From the NCBI RefSeq assembly GCF_006442315.1, contig NZ_VFVY01000012.1:1-64000 (forward strand): a DNA stretch of 64,000 nt. Direction: 5' to 3'. The notes under the pieces were generated by a model that did not search any database, had not been told where the DNA came from, and saw only the letters and a list, made by a program, of their open reading frames with translations. Positions 9,311 to 19,402 of this stretch are shown here, in pieces; the stretch's first letter is position 1; every line of letters starts with the position of its first letter. Origin of the DNA: Mesorhizobium sp. B2-3-4 (GTDB lineage: Bacteria > Pseudomonadota > Alphaproteobacteria > Rhizobiales > Rhizobiaceae). The position numbers were made by a program, and so were the translations under genes.

Positions 9311-10013
9311 AGTAAGCGATCTCCAGGTCGCCTATGGCGACGTCGGCGCGCTGTGGGGCGTCTCGCTCCATGTCGACCCCGGCACCATTGTCGCCATCGT
9401 CGGTGCCAACGGCGCCGGCAAGACCACATTGCTCAGGACCGTCTCCGGCCTGCTCAAGCCGAAAAGCGGCGACATCAGGCTGGCCGGCCAATCGCTGGTC
9501 GGCAAGGCGCCGCAGGAGATCGCCTCGATGGGCATCGCGCATGTGCCGGAAGGGCGCGGCCTGTTCCGCCAGATGACGGTGCTGGAAAACCTCGAGCTCG
9601 GCGCCTTCCAGCCCAAGGCGCGGCCGCGCACCAGGGAGTTGCTCGATAGGGCCTATGCACTGTTTCCGCGTCTGAAGGAGCGCGTCCACCAGAAGGCCGG
9701 TTCGCTCTCAGGCGGCGAGCAACAGATGCTGGCGATCGCGCGCGCCACCATGTCGGAGCCGTCGCTGCTCATCCTCGACGAACCGTCGCTGGGGCTGAGC
9801 CCGCTGGTCGTGCAGCAGATGTTCTCGCTGATCCAGACCTTGCACGGCCAGGGCGTCACCATCCTCTTGGTCGAGCAGAACATCCACCAGGCGCTGAAAG
9901 TCGCCGACTATGCCTTCGTGCTGAAAACCGGCTCGCTCGCCATGCAGGGCACCGGCGCCGAACTCATCGCCGATCCCGAAATCCAGAAAGCCTATATGGG
10001 CGCGTTGGAGTAA
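9291..10013 (+). CDS. LIV-type ABC transporter ATP-binding protein (LivF-like)
   Basis: This is a 240-aa second ATPase of the importer, with Walker A GANGAGKTT, a canonical signature LSGGEQQMLAIARA, Walker B LLILDEPSLGL and switch LLVEQN. It starts at TTG 9291 inside the 3' end of the LivG-like gene, a common arrangement that couples translation. It would pair with the LivG-like subunit to form the ATPase dimer. Confidence 0.88.
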
Positions 10014-10016
10014 TCG

Positions 10017-10910
10017 ATGTTCAACCTCCCTCCACCCGACATCCTGCTCCAGCTCTCGCTCAACGGCGCGCTCGGCGGCGCTATGTATGGCGTCGCCGCG
10101 GTGGGTCTCAGCCTCATCTTCGGCACCATGCGTCTGATCTTTCTCGCCCAGGGCGCGATGATCATTCTCGCCGCCTATTTCGTGCGGGCGCTGTTCTACG
10201 GCCTCGGCATCGACCCGTTCCTGTCGCTGCTCATCGTCGTGCCGGTCGGGCTCGGCGTCGGCTGGCTGATGTATCATGGCCTGTTCCGCAAGGCCGCCGC
10301 CGAGGAGGACCGCAACGTCTCGCTGCTGATCGCCGTCGGCCTGATGTTCCTGGTCCAGAACTTGATGACCGTCGTCTGGGGCGGCAACACCGCCGGCGTG
10401 GTGACGAGCTATACCGCGACCGGCATCGAACTGCTTGGCGTGCGCACCTCATTTACCCGCACCATGGGTTTCCTGATCGCACTCGCCGGCACCGGACTGG
10501 TGATGCTCTTCCTGCGCAAGACCATCGTCGGCAAGGCCGTGCGCGCCGCCTCCGAGGACATGGACGCCGCGACGCTGATGGGCATCAGCCCGCACCGCGT
10601 CAACGCCATCGCCTTTGCCATCGGCATCGCGCTTGCGGGTGCCGCCGGCGTCGCCGTGGCGACCACCTTCCCGTTCAATCCGTTCGCCGGCTTCATCTTC
10701 AGCCTCAAGGCGCTGGTGGCGCTGGCGCTGGGCGGCATCGGCAACGTCACCGGCGCGCTCGCCGGCGGTATCTTGCTCGGCCTGATCGAAGCCTATGTCC
10801 AGTTCTTCATCTCGGGCGGCTGGACGAACGCCATCGCCTACGGCGTGTTCCTGGCGGTGCTGATGTTCAAACCGGAAGGCCTGTTCAGTCGGCCCTACAA
10901 GAAGGCTTGA
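10017..10910 (+). CDS. LIV-type ABC transporter permease (LivH-like)
   Basis: This is a 297-aa integral membrane permease with about eight hydrophobic segments. It opens with the LivH-like LSLNGALGGAMYGVAAVGLSLIFG. The coupling loop is ASEDMDAATLMGI and the later LALGGIGNVTGALAGGILLG is typical. It starts 3 bp after the LivF-like stop. Confidence 0.88.
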   Translation: MFNLPPPDILLQLSLNGALGGAMYGVAAVGLSLIFGTMRLIFLAQGAMIILAAYFVRALFYGLGIDPFLSLLIVVPVGLGVGWLMYHGLFRKAAAEEDRNVSLLIAVGLMFLVQNLMTVVWGGNTAGVVTSYTATGIELLGVRTSFTRTMGFLIALAGTGLVMLFLRKTIVGKAVRAASEDMDAATLMGISPHRVNAIAFAIGIALAGAAGVAVATTFPFNPFAGFIFSLKALVALALGGIGNVTGALAGGILLGLIEAYVQFFISGGWTNAIAYGVFLAVLMFKPEGLFSRPYKKA

Positions 10911-10913
10911 GAG

Positions 10914-11882
10914 ATGAGCAACGCCTTTAAATGGATCGCCATCGTCGCCGTCGCGGCGCTCGCGCTGCTGCCATTCGTGCCAGGCGCTGTCGACGCCTAT
11001 TATTTCTCATTCCTGTTCTTCGTCTTCCTCTATGCCATCATGGCGCAGAGCTGGAACCTGGTGGCCGGCTATGGCGGCCAGATCAGCCTCGGCAGCCACG
11101 CCTTCTTCGGGCTGGGCGCCTATACCACCGCCATCCTGTGGACCGGCAACTATCTCTGGGGCTCGCTCTATGACACGCATCCCGGCATCTACTATTTCGA
11201 TCCGGTGACGATGGCGCTGGGCGGCGTTGTGGCGGCCCTTGCCGCCGCCATCATCGGCCTGCCGCTGCTGTCCAAGCTGCGCGGCGACTATTTCGCGTTG
11301 GGCACGCTCGGCTTCGGCGAAATCGTCAAGGTGCTGTTCGTCAATGGCGGCGATTTTACCGGCAGTGCCTTCGGCATCGTCGCGCCCGCCGGCATGTTCG
11401 ACACGCTGCGTCCGCATTACTGGGTCGCACTCGGCCTGATGGTCGCCACCGCGCTCGCCATCGGCGCCCTGATGCGCTCGCGCTACGGCCTGGCGATGAT
11501 CGCGGTGCGCGACGACGAGATGGCGGCGTCGGCCAACGGCATCGATGTGCTGAAGGTCAAGGTCGCGGCGTTTGCTGGCAGCGCCTTCATCGCCGGAGTC
11601 GCCGGCAGCCTCTACACCTTCTATATCTTCCATGTCGGCCCGGACTCGGTCTTCGACCTCGACTGGATGCTGCTGCCGCTGATGATGACGGTGGTCGGCG
11701 GCACCGGTACGCTGCTCGGCCCGATCCTCGGCGCGCTGGTGATGTACGCGGTCTTCGACCTCGCGCGCATTGTCGTGCCCGACTATCACCCGGTGATCTC
11801 GGGGCTGACGATCATCCTGGCGATGCTGTTCCTGCCGAAGGGGCTGATGCGCAGTTTTGCGGGCAAGGCAAGGCTGGCGTAA
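10914..11882 (+). CDS. LIV-type ABC transporter permease (LivM-like)
   Basis: This is the 322-aa second permease, with the LivM hallmark GYGGQISLGSHAFFGLGAY, the LRGDYFALGTLGFGEI segment, the coupling loop RDDEMAASANGI and a C-terminal GGTGTLLGPILGAL. It completes a five-subunit importer (binding protein, two ATPases, two permeases). It is the last gene of the unit; the next gene is the convergent AraC regulator. Confidence 0.88.
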   Translation: MSNAFKWIAIVAVAALALLPFVPGAVDAYYFSFLFFVFLYAIMAQSWNLVAGYGGQISLGSHAFFGLGAYTTAILWTGNYLWGSLYDTHPGIYYFDPVTMALGGVVAALAAAIIGLPLLSKLRGDYFALGTLGFGEIVKVLFVNGGDFTGSAFGIVAPAGMFDTLRPHYWVALGLMVATALAIGALMRSRYGLAMIAVRDDEMAASANGIDVLKVKVAAFAGSAFIAGVAGSLYTFYIFHVGPDSVFDLDWMLLPLMMTVVGGTGTLLGPILGALVMYAVFDLARIVVPDYHPVISGLTIILAMLFLPKGLMRSFAGKARLA

Positions 11883-12026
11883 GAGTTGGGTAGAAAACCC
11901 GCAGCGCGCTCCGCAAGGCAACGCTCAGTTCGAGCCCGCGACGCCACGAATATGTGCCAGTAAAACGATGAACTGCCCGATGAGCGCGGCGTTGAAACTC
12001 TTCCGTTCAGCTCAGGCCGACGCCCC

Positions 12027-12974
12027 CTAATGCACCACCGTTCCCAACCTCTCCCGCAACTCCCTCGGCGCCACATCGTACTTGCTCTTGAAGGCCCGCG
12101 AAAAATGCGCGCTGGAATTGAAACCGCAGGCAAAGGCGATTTCGGAAATCGAGGCTGAGGCGCGGGCAGGGGACAACAATTCCTCCTTGCTGCGCTCCAG
12201 CCGCCTGTCCCAGACGAAGCGTTCCAGTGTCATGCCCTCGCCTTCGAAGGCGCGGTGCAGGTAGCGGCGGGAGCAGCCCATGTGGCGGGCTATATCTTCG
12301 GCCGAAAGAGTGCTGCGGGCGAGGTTGGCGTCGATATAGGCAACAATGCGCTCGCGCAGCGCTTCCAGCGGCGAGCGGCGGAAGTCCGGCGCCATCGGCT
12401 TGGCCTGGATCAGCCCGTTGACGAGCTGGATCAGGCTTTCGCCGACGCGGCGGCAGCCGGCTTCGTCGAGCTTGTGCGCGGTGCCGATCGCCATCTGCAT
12501 CAGGCCGGACACGATATGGGTGAGGCTGTCGTCCTGGCCGGGCAATGGCACTGGCGCCGAAAGGCGCGCCAGCGTGTCGTCGCCGAAGGTCGAGCGCGGC
12601 ACCTGCAGGATGAGCTGGTCGACTTCGCTGAGGTTCTGCAGGCAATAACTGCGCAGCGGATCATAAATGATCGCCGCGCGCGGGCCGAGATCGACCGCCG
12701 TCTGCTGCTGTTCGAAGCGGCTGCGGCCGCTGAGCTGCATCAGGATCTTGATCGAGTCGGGATCGAAACTGCGCCAGATGGCGCGGTCGCTGACCACAAG
12801 ATGCGATTTGGCCTTGATCTCGGAAAGCCGGCAGGAGCCGAGATTGACCGAGACCAGCTTGGGCAGGGACGGCCCCTCGCCGCGCGAGAAGCGTTGGGTG
12901 ATGGGGCCGAACAGCGTCCGCGACGCGGACAGGAAAGCCTCACCGTCGGCGACGCTCATATGGTGGCCGAGCAT
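12027..12974 (-). CDS. AraC family transcriptional regulator
   Basis: This is a 315-aa activator-type regulator. The N-terminal two thirds resemble the AraC ligand-binding domain of the type found with aromatic and amine operons (SFDPDSIKILMQLSG, IIYDPLRSYCLQ). The C-terminal 100 residues are the double HTH (LSAEDIARHMGCSRRYLHRAFE, SISEIAFACGFNSSAHFSRAFK). ATG 12974 was chosen because GGAGGAG stands 5 bp upstream; a longer frame start has no such site. It is convergent with the 5.1-11.9 kb catabolic and importer unit and is the obvious candidate to control it. Confidence 0.87.
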   Translation of the reverse strand: MLGHHMSVADGEAFLSASRTLFGPITQRFSRGEGPSLPKLVSVNLGSCRLSEIKAKSHLVVSDRAIWRSFDPDSIKILMQLSGRSRFEQQQTAVDLGPRAAIIYDPLRSYCLQNLSEVDQLILQVPRSTFGDDTLARLSAPVPLPGQDDSLTHIVSGLMQMAIGTAHKLDEAGCRRVGESLIQLVNGLIQAKPMAPDFRRSPLEALRERIVAYIDANLARSTLSAEDIARHMGCSRRYLHRAFEGEGMTLERFVWDRRLERSKEELLSPARASASISEIAFACGFNSSAHFSRAFKSKYDVAPRELRERLGTVVH

Positions 12975-13317
12975 AGTCTCCTCCCATCTTCGTTTCTCTC
13001 CCGTCTTGATGCGGGATTTGAGAGGCAACGGCAGCACCGATGCAATCAAGAACTTAACATGCTAACCATATTCGCCGCAACAACAAGAATTCACCCTTGT
13101 AAGGACGCCCTTCGGGCGGCGAGAAGGGATAAGCAGGTGGCCCGACCAGGCAGGTCTCGCCACTCGTGCGGCATCGCGGCGACGGCGAGCGTTACCTGCA
13201 GGACAGAAAAAAGCGCGCCGACCGGGCCGGCGAGCGCCGCATTCGGAACAGACCAGGCTTATGGCGCGGAACGGATCGAGACGGGCAAACCGCATCGGAA
13301 GCCGAACCTGGTCTTCG
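12975..13317. other. Intergenic region, no gene recognised
   Basis: This stretch lies between the AraC gene start and the 3' end of the ArsR gene, so it must carry the AraC promoter. A short hairpin CGCCC-TTC-GGGCG lies near 13106-13118. I see no coding sequence with support on either strand. Confidence 0.5.
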
Positions 13318-13659
13318 TCATGCGGAGATAAGGGCGGGCTGCTTCGACGTCTTGGCGTCGACATCGCCAAATGTCGCCTCCAGGAAGGCAAACAACTGGT
13401 GCACGGCGGGCGATTTGCAGGAATAGTATATCCACTGGCTATCCCGGCGAGTATCCACGAGTCCGGCCTTGCGCAGCTTGGCCAGGTGTTGCGAGAGGGC
13501 CGCCTGGGAGTGATCGATACCTAGCTTCTCCAACAGCACGTTTACCGATAGCTCGCCATCAAGCAAATGGGCCAGGACCAACAGCCTGGTCGGATGGCCG
13601 ACTGCCTCAAGGAAATCGCGTGACTCGTCGCACCCGCGCTTGGATATTTTCGAAATCAT
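13318..13659 (-). CDS. ArsR/SmtB family transcriptional regulator
   Basis: This is a winged-helix repressor of about 113 aa: FLEAVGHPTRLLVLAHLL, recognition region HSQAALSQHLAKLRKAGLV and wing TRRDSQWIYYSCKSP. The usual metal-site motif ELCVCDL is replaced by ELSVNVL, so it is probably not a metal sensor of that class. Two cysteines remain (in RGCDES and YYSCKS), at positions that do not let me call a thiol sensor. The start is uncertain: ATG 13659 gives a normal family length, and ATG 13698 would add 13 residues. Its target is not evident; it is divergent from the ATP-grasp gene. Confidence 0.8.
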   Translation of the reverse strand: MISKISKRGCDESRDFLEAVGHPTRLLVLAHLLDGELSVNVLLEKLGIDHSQAALSQHLAKLRKAGLVDTRRDSQWIYYSCKSPAVHQLFAFLEATFGDVDAKTSKQPALISA

Positions 13660-14159
13660 CTGCGTTAACCTAGCGTCGCCGCGCGACAGGTAAACCATGC
13701 GCGCCTAAATTAGTCTACGAGGAATGCGTCTGATAACGCGAAGGGGATGGCCCGCGCCCATCGGGGGATCGGCGCGGGCCGACCAAGTTTGCCCTTGGCC
13801 AGCGGCCCATCCACGGTGCGCCGCATGCCTTCGAAACTTGCGTTTTATCTTGCCGTTCCAACGAGGTGCAAAAAGCCTGTGCCGGCCGGCAGCGGGCAGC
13901 TCTGCTGAGGGGATCAACCATTCATCTCCGCCGCGAGACTGCATTGGCAGCCAGCGACCAGTCTTAGGCTCTGGATGGCTAAGTTTGGCTCCACGACTTG
14001 ACCGCCAGGTGGTTGAGCTCGCGAAGATCGAGCCGCAAGATGCGCGCCGCCGAGCTTGTCGGCACGGGGCGTCGATGCTTATTTGGCTGGAATGGGCTGA
14101 GGGCGGTGGTGGTCAGGCGATTCAATCTGCTGGGGGAGCGTCGGCCTCGATTGGCCAAC
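13660..14159. other. Intergenic region between ArsR and ATP-grasp genes
   Basis: About 500 bp separate the divergent genes. It contains a strong hairpin (listed separately) and presumably both promoters. The ATP-grasp frame stays open back to 13998, so part of this region may be coding. Otherwise nothing is recognisable. Confidence 0.45.
13749..13780. repeat. Perfect 10-bp GC-rich inverted repeat
   Basis: GGCCCGCGCC (13749-13758) pairs with GGCGCGGGCC (13771-13780) around a 12-nt loop. It lies upstream of both divergent genes, so it is not an obvious terminator for either. It could be an extragenic palindrome. Confidence 0.55.
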
Positions 14160-15194
14160 ATGAAGGCGAACGCCGAGCTTTCGCCGAAACACCGCCTTGT
14201 GCTGGCCCTGGCGCGCCTGCTGATCACGCTGCGGCATCCGCTGCTTGTCGCGCGCTTCACGAGAAAGATGGGCTACCTGCCCAATCCAGCCGCGCCGCAG
14301 CGATACAATGAATGCATGCTCTGGCGCCGGCTTATCGACCACAATCCGTTGTTCGTGACCCTGTCGGACAAGCTCGCCGCGAAGGACTATATCAGCCGTG
14401 TCTGCCCAGATCTGCCGCTGCCCAGGACCTTGTGGCGCGGCAGCGATCCCGATTCCATCCCGGTTGCGTTGCTTGCCGGCGACGTGGTGGTCAAGGCCAA
14501 CCATGGCTGCGACATGAATGTCTTCGTTTCGAACGGCCAGCACGACCGCGCCGCGATCGTGCGGCAAGCAAGGCGATGGCTCGCCAGACGGCAGGGGCGC
14601 CGCAACAGCGAATGGGGCTATTGGTCGATCGTGCCGGAAATACTGGTCGAGGAGATGCTTCCGCTCAGCGGCGGCGAGATCGCCACCGAAATCAAGGTTC
14701 AGCTCTGCAGCGGTGTCGTTTGCCACGTCAGGGCCGAGGACAAGAAGATCCGCATGTCGCGGCTATTCGATCCCGAGGGCAATCCCTTGCCGGGTCGCGA
14801 TATCGACTATCCCAGGGAGGATCAGGCACTTCCGGTGACGGCGCGCCTGGTCGATTGCATACGCCAGGCGGTCCTTATCGCGCCGCGTATCGCGGGCGAT
14901 CTCGATTATGTCAGGGTCGATTTCCTGGTCACCGACGAGCGGCTGTTCGCGGGCGAGGTGACTGTCTATACGGCGGGCGGCTATTCCACCTGGAGCAATC
15001 CCGCCATCATGGCTGGCATCGAGCAGCACTGGCGGCTCGACCATGCCGATTTCCTGCGGCGGCCTCATACCGGCTTCGTCCGCCTCTACGCCGAAGCGCT
15101 GCTCGCCAAATGCGGCGGGGGCGATCCGGCACCCGTCCATTCCGCTGAAAACCGATCCTCTTCAGCGGCCGGCGATGTCCAGCCGGCGGCCTGA
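14160..15194 (+). CDS. TupA-like ATP-grasp family protein
   Basis: This protein (344 aa from ATG 14160) resembles the ATP-grasp proteins named after the teichuronopeptide synthesis protein TupA. It has NPAAPQRYNECMLWRRL, LSDKLAAKDYI, VVVKANHGCDMNVFV (nucleotide-binding strand and loop), EEMLPLSGGEIATEIKVQ, and acidic metal-ligand segments LDYVRVDFLVTDE and FAGEVTVYTAGG. Relatives are usually found in surface-polysaccharide loci and probably form an amide or ester bond using ATP. The start is unclear: GTG 14106 and ATG 13998 are also in frame. It is convergent with the PKS gene (14 bp between stops), so a role in that pathway is possible but unproven. Confidence 0.72.
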   Translation: MKANAELSPKHRLVLALARLLITLRHPLLVARFTRKMGYLPNPAAPQRYNECMLWRRLIDHNPLFVTLSDKLAAKDYISRVCPDLPLPRTLWRGSDPDSIPVALLAGDVVVKANHGCDMNVFVSNGQHDRAAIVRQARRWLARRQGRRNSEWGYWSIVPEILVEEMLPLSGGEIATEIKVQLCSGVVCHVRAEDKKIRMSRLFDPEGNPLPGRDIDYPREDQALPVTARLVDCIRQAVLIAPRIAGDLDYVRVDFLVTDERLFAGEVTVYTAGGYSTWSNPAIMAGIEQHWRLDHADFLRRPHTGFVRLYAEALLAKCGGGDPAPVHSAENRSSSAAGDVQPAA

Positions 15195-15208
15195 CAGCGG
15201 TGAGGTGA

Positions 15209-18200
15209 TCAATGGCGTGCCGATCTGCGGCTTTCGATCTCGCGAGCCATGCGCTCGATCGACGGAAAGTCGATGAACCAGCGTGGCGAGATGCCGATTT
15301 CGAAGCGCCTGTCGAATTCGGACGCCAGCTTCACGGCCATGATCGAATCGACGCCAAGATTGCCGAATTTCGCGTCGGGCAAAATCTCGTCGGCACGCAG
15401 CATCTTCTTCAGGCTCGATGCCAGGTAGGTGGCGACTGCATCCAGATCGTCGCCGGCTGCAAGGTCCGCCGGCAGCGCCGGCGCATCCTGGGCGCGCATG
15501 TGGCCGGCAAGCTGCGCCACGGAGGGATATTGCAGCAGGTCCTTGGGGGACAGCCGCCTTGCCAGGCGCTGTTCGACAAGCACGATCAGCCGGATCGCCA
15601 TCACCGAATCGAGGCCGATGCTGGGGAAGGGGCTGTGCGGATCGAGCTCGTCCAGCTTGAGCAGCTCGCTGACGATCGCCGACAGCGCGCCCTCCATGTC
15701 ACCCCGTGGACTGTTTCCCGTCCGCGCTTCGGCCTGTGGGCTTTGCCGGGCTGGAGCTTGCGAAACGGATTGCCGTGCTGACGGAATTTCGATCGGGGCG
15801 GCAATGTCGACCGGGATTGGTGCCGGGGCGGAAGCGCCTTCCGCGAGGGAGCCGACCTGGCTCGAGCGCAGCAATCCCGCGTCGAGGTCGAGATGCTGCA
15901 AGATCGGCTCGCGCCAGCCTTGCAGCGCGAAAATCTCGCCGCTACCTCGGCCCAGCACCGTGCGCCACGCGTCAAGCCCGGCCGCGATGTCGAGAAACGC
16001 ATAGCCCAGTGAAGCGAACCAGTCGTCGAAGCTTTCGGTGACATATTTGTCCCATTTCCATCGTGACCAGCTGATGGCGTGGCTTGCGCCGCTCCTGCGC
16101 CCGGCTGCAACAGCCCGATTACGCCAGCCGGCAAACGCGTTCTGGAAGGCGCAGCCATAGGCATAGTCGCTGCCGCCCGCGAGGCCGAGCGCCGCCAGTG
16201 ACGAAAACGCGACGAAGAAATCGAGATCGAGCTTGGCAGTCGCAAGGTCGAGGTTGACGGTGCCCTGCACCTTGGAAGCGCTGACGGCGGTGAAGTCCTC
16301 CCAGTCCTTTCTGTAGAGGTAGGCGTCATTATGGGCGGTCACCATGTTGACGATGCCGTTCAGGCGGCCATGCGTGGCCAGCACGCCCTCGATCATGCCG
16401 CGCGTCTGGCCGATCTCTGCTATGTCGCAGCTGACATAGTGGACTGAGCCCGGTCGGTTCGCCCTCGCGCGAAGGGCATCGATGCGCTGCGCAACAGCAC
16501 CTTCCCCTGGCGAACGCCCGCACAGGATGAACGTGGCATCGACCTCGCCAATGAGAGTGTCGAGCAGCCGGAAGCCAAGTTCGCCCGCGCCGCCGGCAAT
16601 GAGGTAGACACCGTCAGGCCGGAACCATGTACCGGTAGCGCTGGAGCCCGCCGCCATGCCGGCCTCCCGCAATCCCCGCACCGCGCGTGTTGGAGCAAAG
16701 CGGATCGTGAGCGGCGTTCGGGGCGCCGCGGCGATGACTTCGGCGGCCAGCAGCCGGCGCCAATCCTGCTCTGCGGGGTCGCTGAAATAGAGCGTGTGCA
16801 TCTTCAGGCGCTCATTCTCCAGAAAGGCCGATTTGGCGAACGCCGGCAGCGCATCCGTGACCGGCGAGAGACCAAAGTCCTGCCCCGCCACATAGAACAG
16901 GTCGACCTCCCTGCCGAACGACTGCTCCATGAGGGCTTTCGCCAACCCAAACAGAATGCCTGTTTCCTCCTGAGCCAGCATGCGCGGCCCCAGGGCCGGC
17001 TCGGGTGGCAGGATGATCACGATATCCGGTTCGTCACCGGCCAGGTTCCACACATCGAGCGACGGCTCCGGCGCTGACATCGCGCCGACGAGCGATGTGA
17101 CAAGCGTGGTTTTCGGCGTCACCGCATCGCGTAGCCCGGTTTCGAAAGCCTCGATCTGCGCTTCATTGCGGCCGATGACCCAGATGCATCTGCCGTCGAG
17201 CGGCCGTCCGACGCTCACGTCTGCCGACTGCCAGCACGGTTCGAAATAGATCATGCGTGCCGGATCTGCGGCGGCATCACCGGCAACGACCGCGCTGCCG
17301 GCTCTCGGCTCGAACCAGCAGCTCCTGTCCGGCCAGGGTGAAATGGGCAGCGGACGGCGTCCGGCGTGGACGATGTCGGGCCAGTCGGTGGCGCCGGTGT
17401 CGAGCCACCGCGTCACGTGGTCGGGCCAGTCCGCCGGCGCCGATTGTTTGGAGCCTGATGTCGCCACGGTTTTGGGCAGGGCATGCCCATCGGCGATCGC
17501 CGTCAGCCCTTCCAGGAGATCGGAGATCGAGGATGCGCGCACTATAGCGCGCATCGCGCGGCTCTCTTTGCGGCCTTGCAGCGTGAACGCGATATCCGCC
17601 AGCAGGCCGTCGTCCTCCCGCTGTTCCAGCGCGCCGATGGCCCGCGCCAGTGCCGCCGCGTGAACCTTCATCAGCGCGGCATTCGATGCCGTGACCGGCA
17701 CGAAGAGCTTGCCTCCCGCCGTTGGTTGCCGGCGCGGCCGGCGATGCTCCCGCAGCACCACGCAGGCATTGGCACCGCCGAAGCCGAAGGAATTGACCAC
17801 CGCGCCGAGCGGCAGGTCGGGCGTCGCGGCTTGCCAGGGTGTGGTCTCGGACTGGACCGAAAATCCATCCTCCAACCGGATGTGCGGGTTGAGGTGGCGG
17901 AAGTTCGACAGGCCCGGCAACGTCCGGTTCGCCATGGCCATGACGACATTGGTCACGCCGGCCACGCCTGCCGCCGGCTCCAGATGGCCGATATTGGTTT
18001 TCACCGAGCCTAACGCACAAGGCGAGGCCGGCAGGCCGTTTTCGGCGCGCAGTTTGTGGAACGCCGCCTTGACGCCTTCCACTTCGATCGGGTCGCCAAG
18101 CTCGGTGCCTGTGCCGTGCATTTCGACGTAGGACACGTCGTTTGGGGTCAGCCGCGCATCCCTGAAGGCGCGCATTACCAGGTCCGCCTGCGCCCGGCTG

Positions 18201-19366
18201 TTGGGCGCGGTCAGCGATGCCGCCTTGCCGCCATGGTTGACCGCGGTTCCCTTGATGACGCCGTAGATGTGGTCGCGGTCCGCAACCGCCTTCTCCAGCG
18301 GTTTCAGCAGCAGAGCGGCGACGCCTTCGCCGCGCGCATAGCCGTCCGCGCCCGCGTCGAAGGTGCGGCATTGGCCGGTGGGCGACAGCACGCCGAGCTG
18401 GCGGCCCATGACGAACAGGTCAGGTGCCAGCAGCAGGTTCACGCCGCCGGCGATGGCGAGATCGCATTCGCCGTTGCGGATCGCCCTGACCGCATTGTGA
18501 ATTGCCACGAGACTGCTCGAGCAGGCGGTGTCGATCGCCTCGCTCGGCCCGTGCACGTCGAGGAGGAAGGACACGCGGTTGGCGAGCATGGCGTGGGCGT
18601 TGCCCGTGCAGGCCTGCGCGCTGAGGACCCCTTTGAGATCGAGAAGTTTCTGGTAGTCCTGGAACTGGACTCCGGCGAAGACGCCGACGGCGCCGTCGGC
18701 AAGCTGTTTGGGATCGTGGCCGGCGTCCCAGATCGCCTCCCAGGCGGCCTTGAGGAACAGGCGTTGCTGCGGATCCATCTGCTCGGCTTCATAGACCGAG
18801 ATGCCGAAGAATTCGGGGGAGAACTGGTCCTCGCCCTTGATGAAGCCGGCCCATTTCACATCGGTTCGGCCGCTCTCGCGCAAGGGATCGCCGGACAGCG
18901 CCCGCCAGTCCCAGCGCTGCCTGGGCACTTCGCCAATGCAGTTGCGGCGCGCGGCCTGGTTGTCCCAGAATTCTTCCTTCGAAGCAGCGCCCGGCAGGCG
19001 GCAGCCGATGCCGACGATGGCGATATCGCGGTTCGGATCGTCGTCTTGCTGCCCGAGCCCGGCTTGCGCCTCGCCCGCGCCCGCCGGCTGTCTCTGGCCC
19101 TGTTCGGCGAGGTGCTCGGACAGGGAACGCAACGTCGGGTAGGTGAAGAGCAGTATGGTGTCGACCTGTGTGCTGAAATGCCCGGAAAGCCTGCTCGCCA
19201 GGAGCTTCAGCGAGGCCGAGTCGAAACCGAGATAGCCAAGCACCTCGTCCGGATCGAGACTGTCGGGGTCAGTTTCGAGGATCGCCGCCGCCAGCGACCG
19301 TATGTCCTGCAACGGATCGGCAGGCCTGTTCGAGGCGGTCGCGGAAATATCGGTTTGGGAATTCAT
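15209..19366 (-). CDS. Trans-AT polyketide synthase, ACP-KS-KR-ACP-ACP
   Basis: This is a 1385-aa multidomain PKS. Order: ACP1 (about 18-95, carrier Ser50 in GFDS); KS (about 113-545) with Cys282 in DTACSSS, His417 in HGTGT and His461 in NIGHLE, so fully catalytic; a KR structural half and catalytic KR (GGAGELG cofactor loop, FSSLAAL serine and the YAYGCAFQN tyrosine); then two C-terminal ACPs (GLDSV and GVDSI). There is no AT, DH or ER, so malonyl must come from the free AT at 24520-25407. The start ATG 19366 has GAGG 7 bp upstream. ACP1 probably belongs with the preceding free KS as a split module. The last gene of the minus-strand PKS run. Confidence 0.9.
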   Translation of the reverse strand: MNSQTDISATASNRPADPLQDIRSLAAAILETDPDSLDPDEVLGYLGFDSASLKLLASRLSGHFSTQVDTILLFTYPTLRSLSEHLAEQGQRQPAGAGEAQAGLGQQDDDPNRDIAIVGIGCRLPGAASKEEFWDNQAARRNCIGEVPRQRWDWRALSGDPLRESGRTDVKWAGFIKGEDQFSPEFFGISVYEAEQMDPQQRLFLKAAWEAIWDAGHDPKQLADGAVGVFAGVQFQDYQKLLDLKGVLSAQACTGNAHAMLANRVSFLLDVHGPSEAIDTACSSSLVAIHNAVRAIRNGECDLAIAGGVNLLLAPDLFVMGRQLGVLSPTGQCRTFDAGADGYARGEGVAALLLKPLEKAVADRDHIYGVIKGTAVNHGGKAASLTAPNSRAQADLVMRAFRDARLTPNDVSYVEMHGTGTELGDPIEVEGVKAAFHKLRAENGLPASPCALGSVKTNIGHLEPAAGVAGVTNVVMAMANRTLPGLSNFRHLNPHIRLEDGFSVQSETTPWQAATPDLPLGAVVNSFGFGGANACVVLREHRRPRRQPTAGGKLFVPVTASNAALMKVHAAALARAIGALEQREDDGLLADIAFTLQGRKESRAMRAIVRASSISDLLEGLTAIADGHALPKTVATSGSKQSAPADWPDHVTRWLDTGATDWPDIVHAGRRPLPISPWPDRSCWFEPRAGSAVVAGDAAADPARMIYFEPCWQSADVSVGRPLDGRCIWVIGRNEAQIEAFETGLRDAVTPKTTLVTSLVGAMSAPEPSLDVWNLAGDEPDIVIILPPEPALGPRMLAQEETGILFGLAKALMEQSFGREVDLFYVAGQDFGLSPVTDALPAFAKSAFLENERLKMHTLYFSDPAEQDWRRLLAAEVIAAAPRTPLTIRFAPTRAVRGLREAGMAAGSSATGTWFRPDGVYLIAGGAGELGFRLLDTLIGEVDATFILCGRSPGEGAVAQRIDALRARANRPGSVHYVSCDIAEIGQTRGMIEGVLATHGRLNGIVNMVTAHNDAYLYRKDWEDFTAVSASKVQGTVNLDLATAKLDLDFFVAFSSLAALGLAGGSDYAYGCAFQNAFAGWRNRAVAAGRRSGASHAISWSRWKWDKYVTESFDDWFASLGYAFLDIAAGLDAWRTVLGRGSGEIFALQGWREPILQHLDLDAGLLRSSQVGSLAEGASAPAPIPVDIAAPIEIPSARQSVSQAPARQSPQAEARTGNSPRGDMEGALSAIVSELLKLDELDPHSPFPSIGLDSVMAIRLIVLVEQRLARRLSPKDLLQYPSVAQLAGHMRAQDAPALPADLAAGDDLDAVATYLASSLKKMLRADEILPDAKFGNLGVDSIMAVKLASEFDRRFEIGISPRWFIDFPSIERMAREIESRRSARH

Positions 19367-19402
19367 CTTGGTGCCTCGAACAGTCTGAAAACACTCGGCC
19401 CC

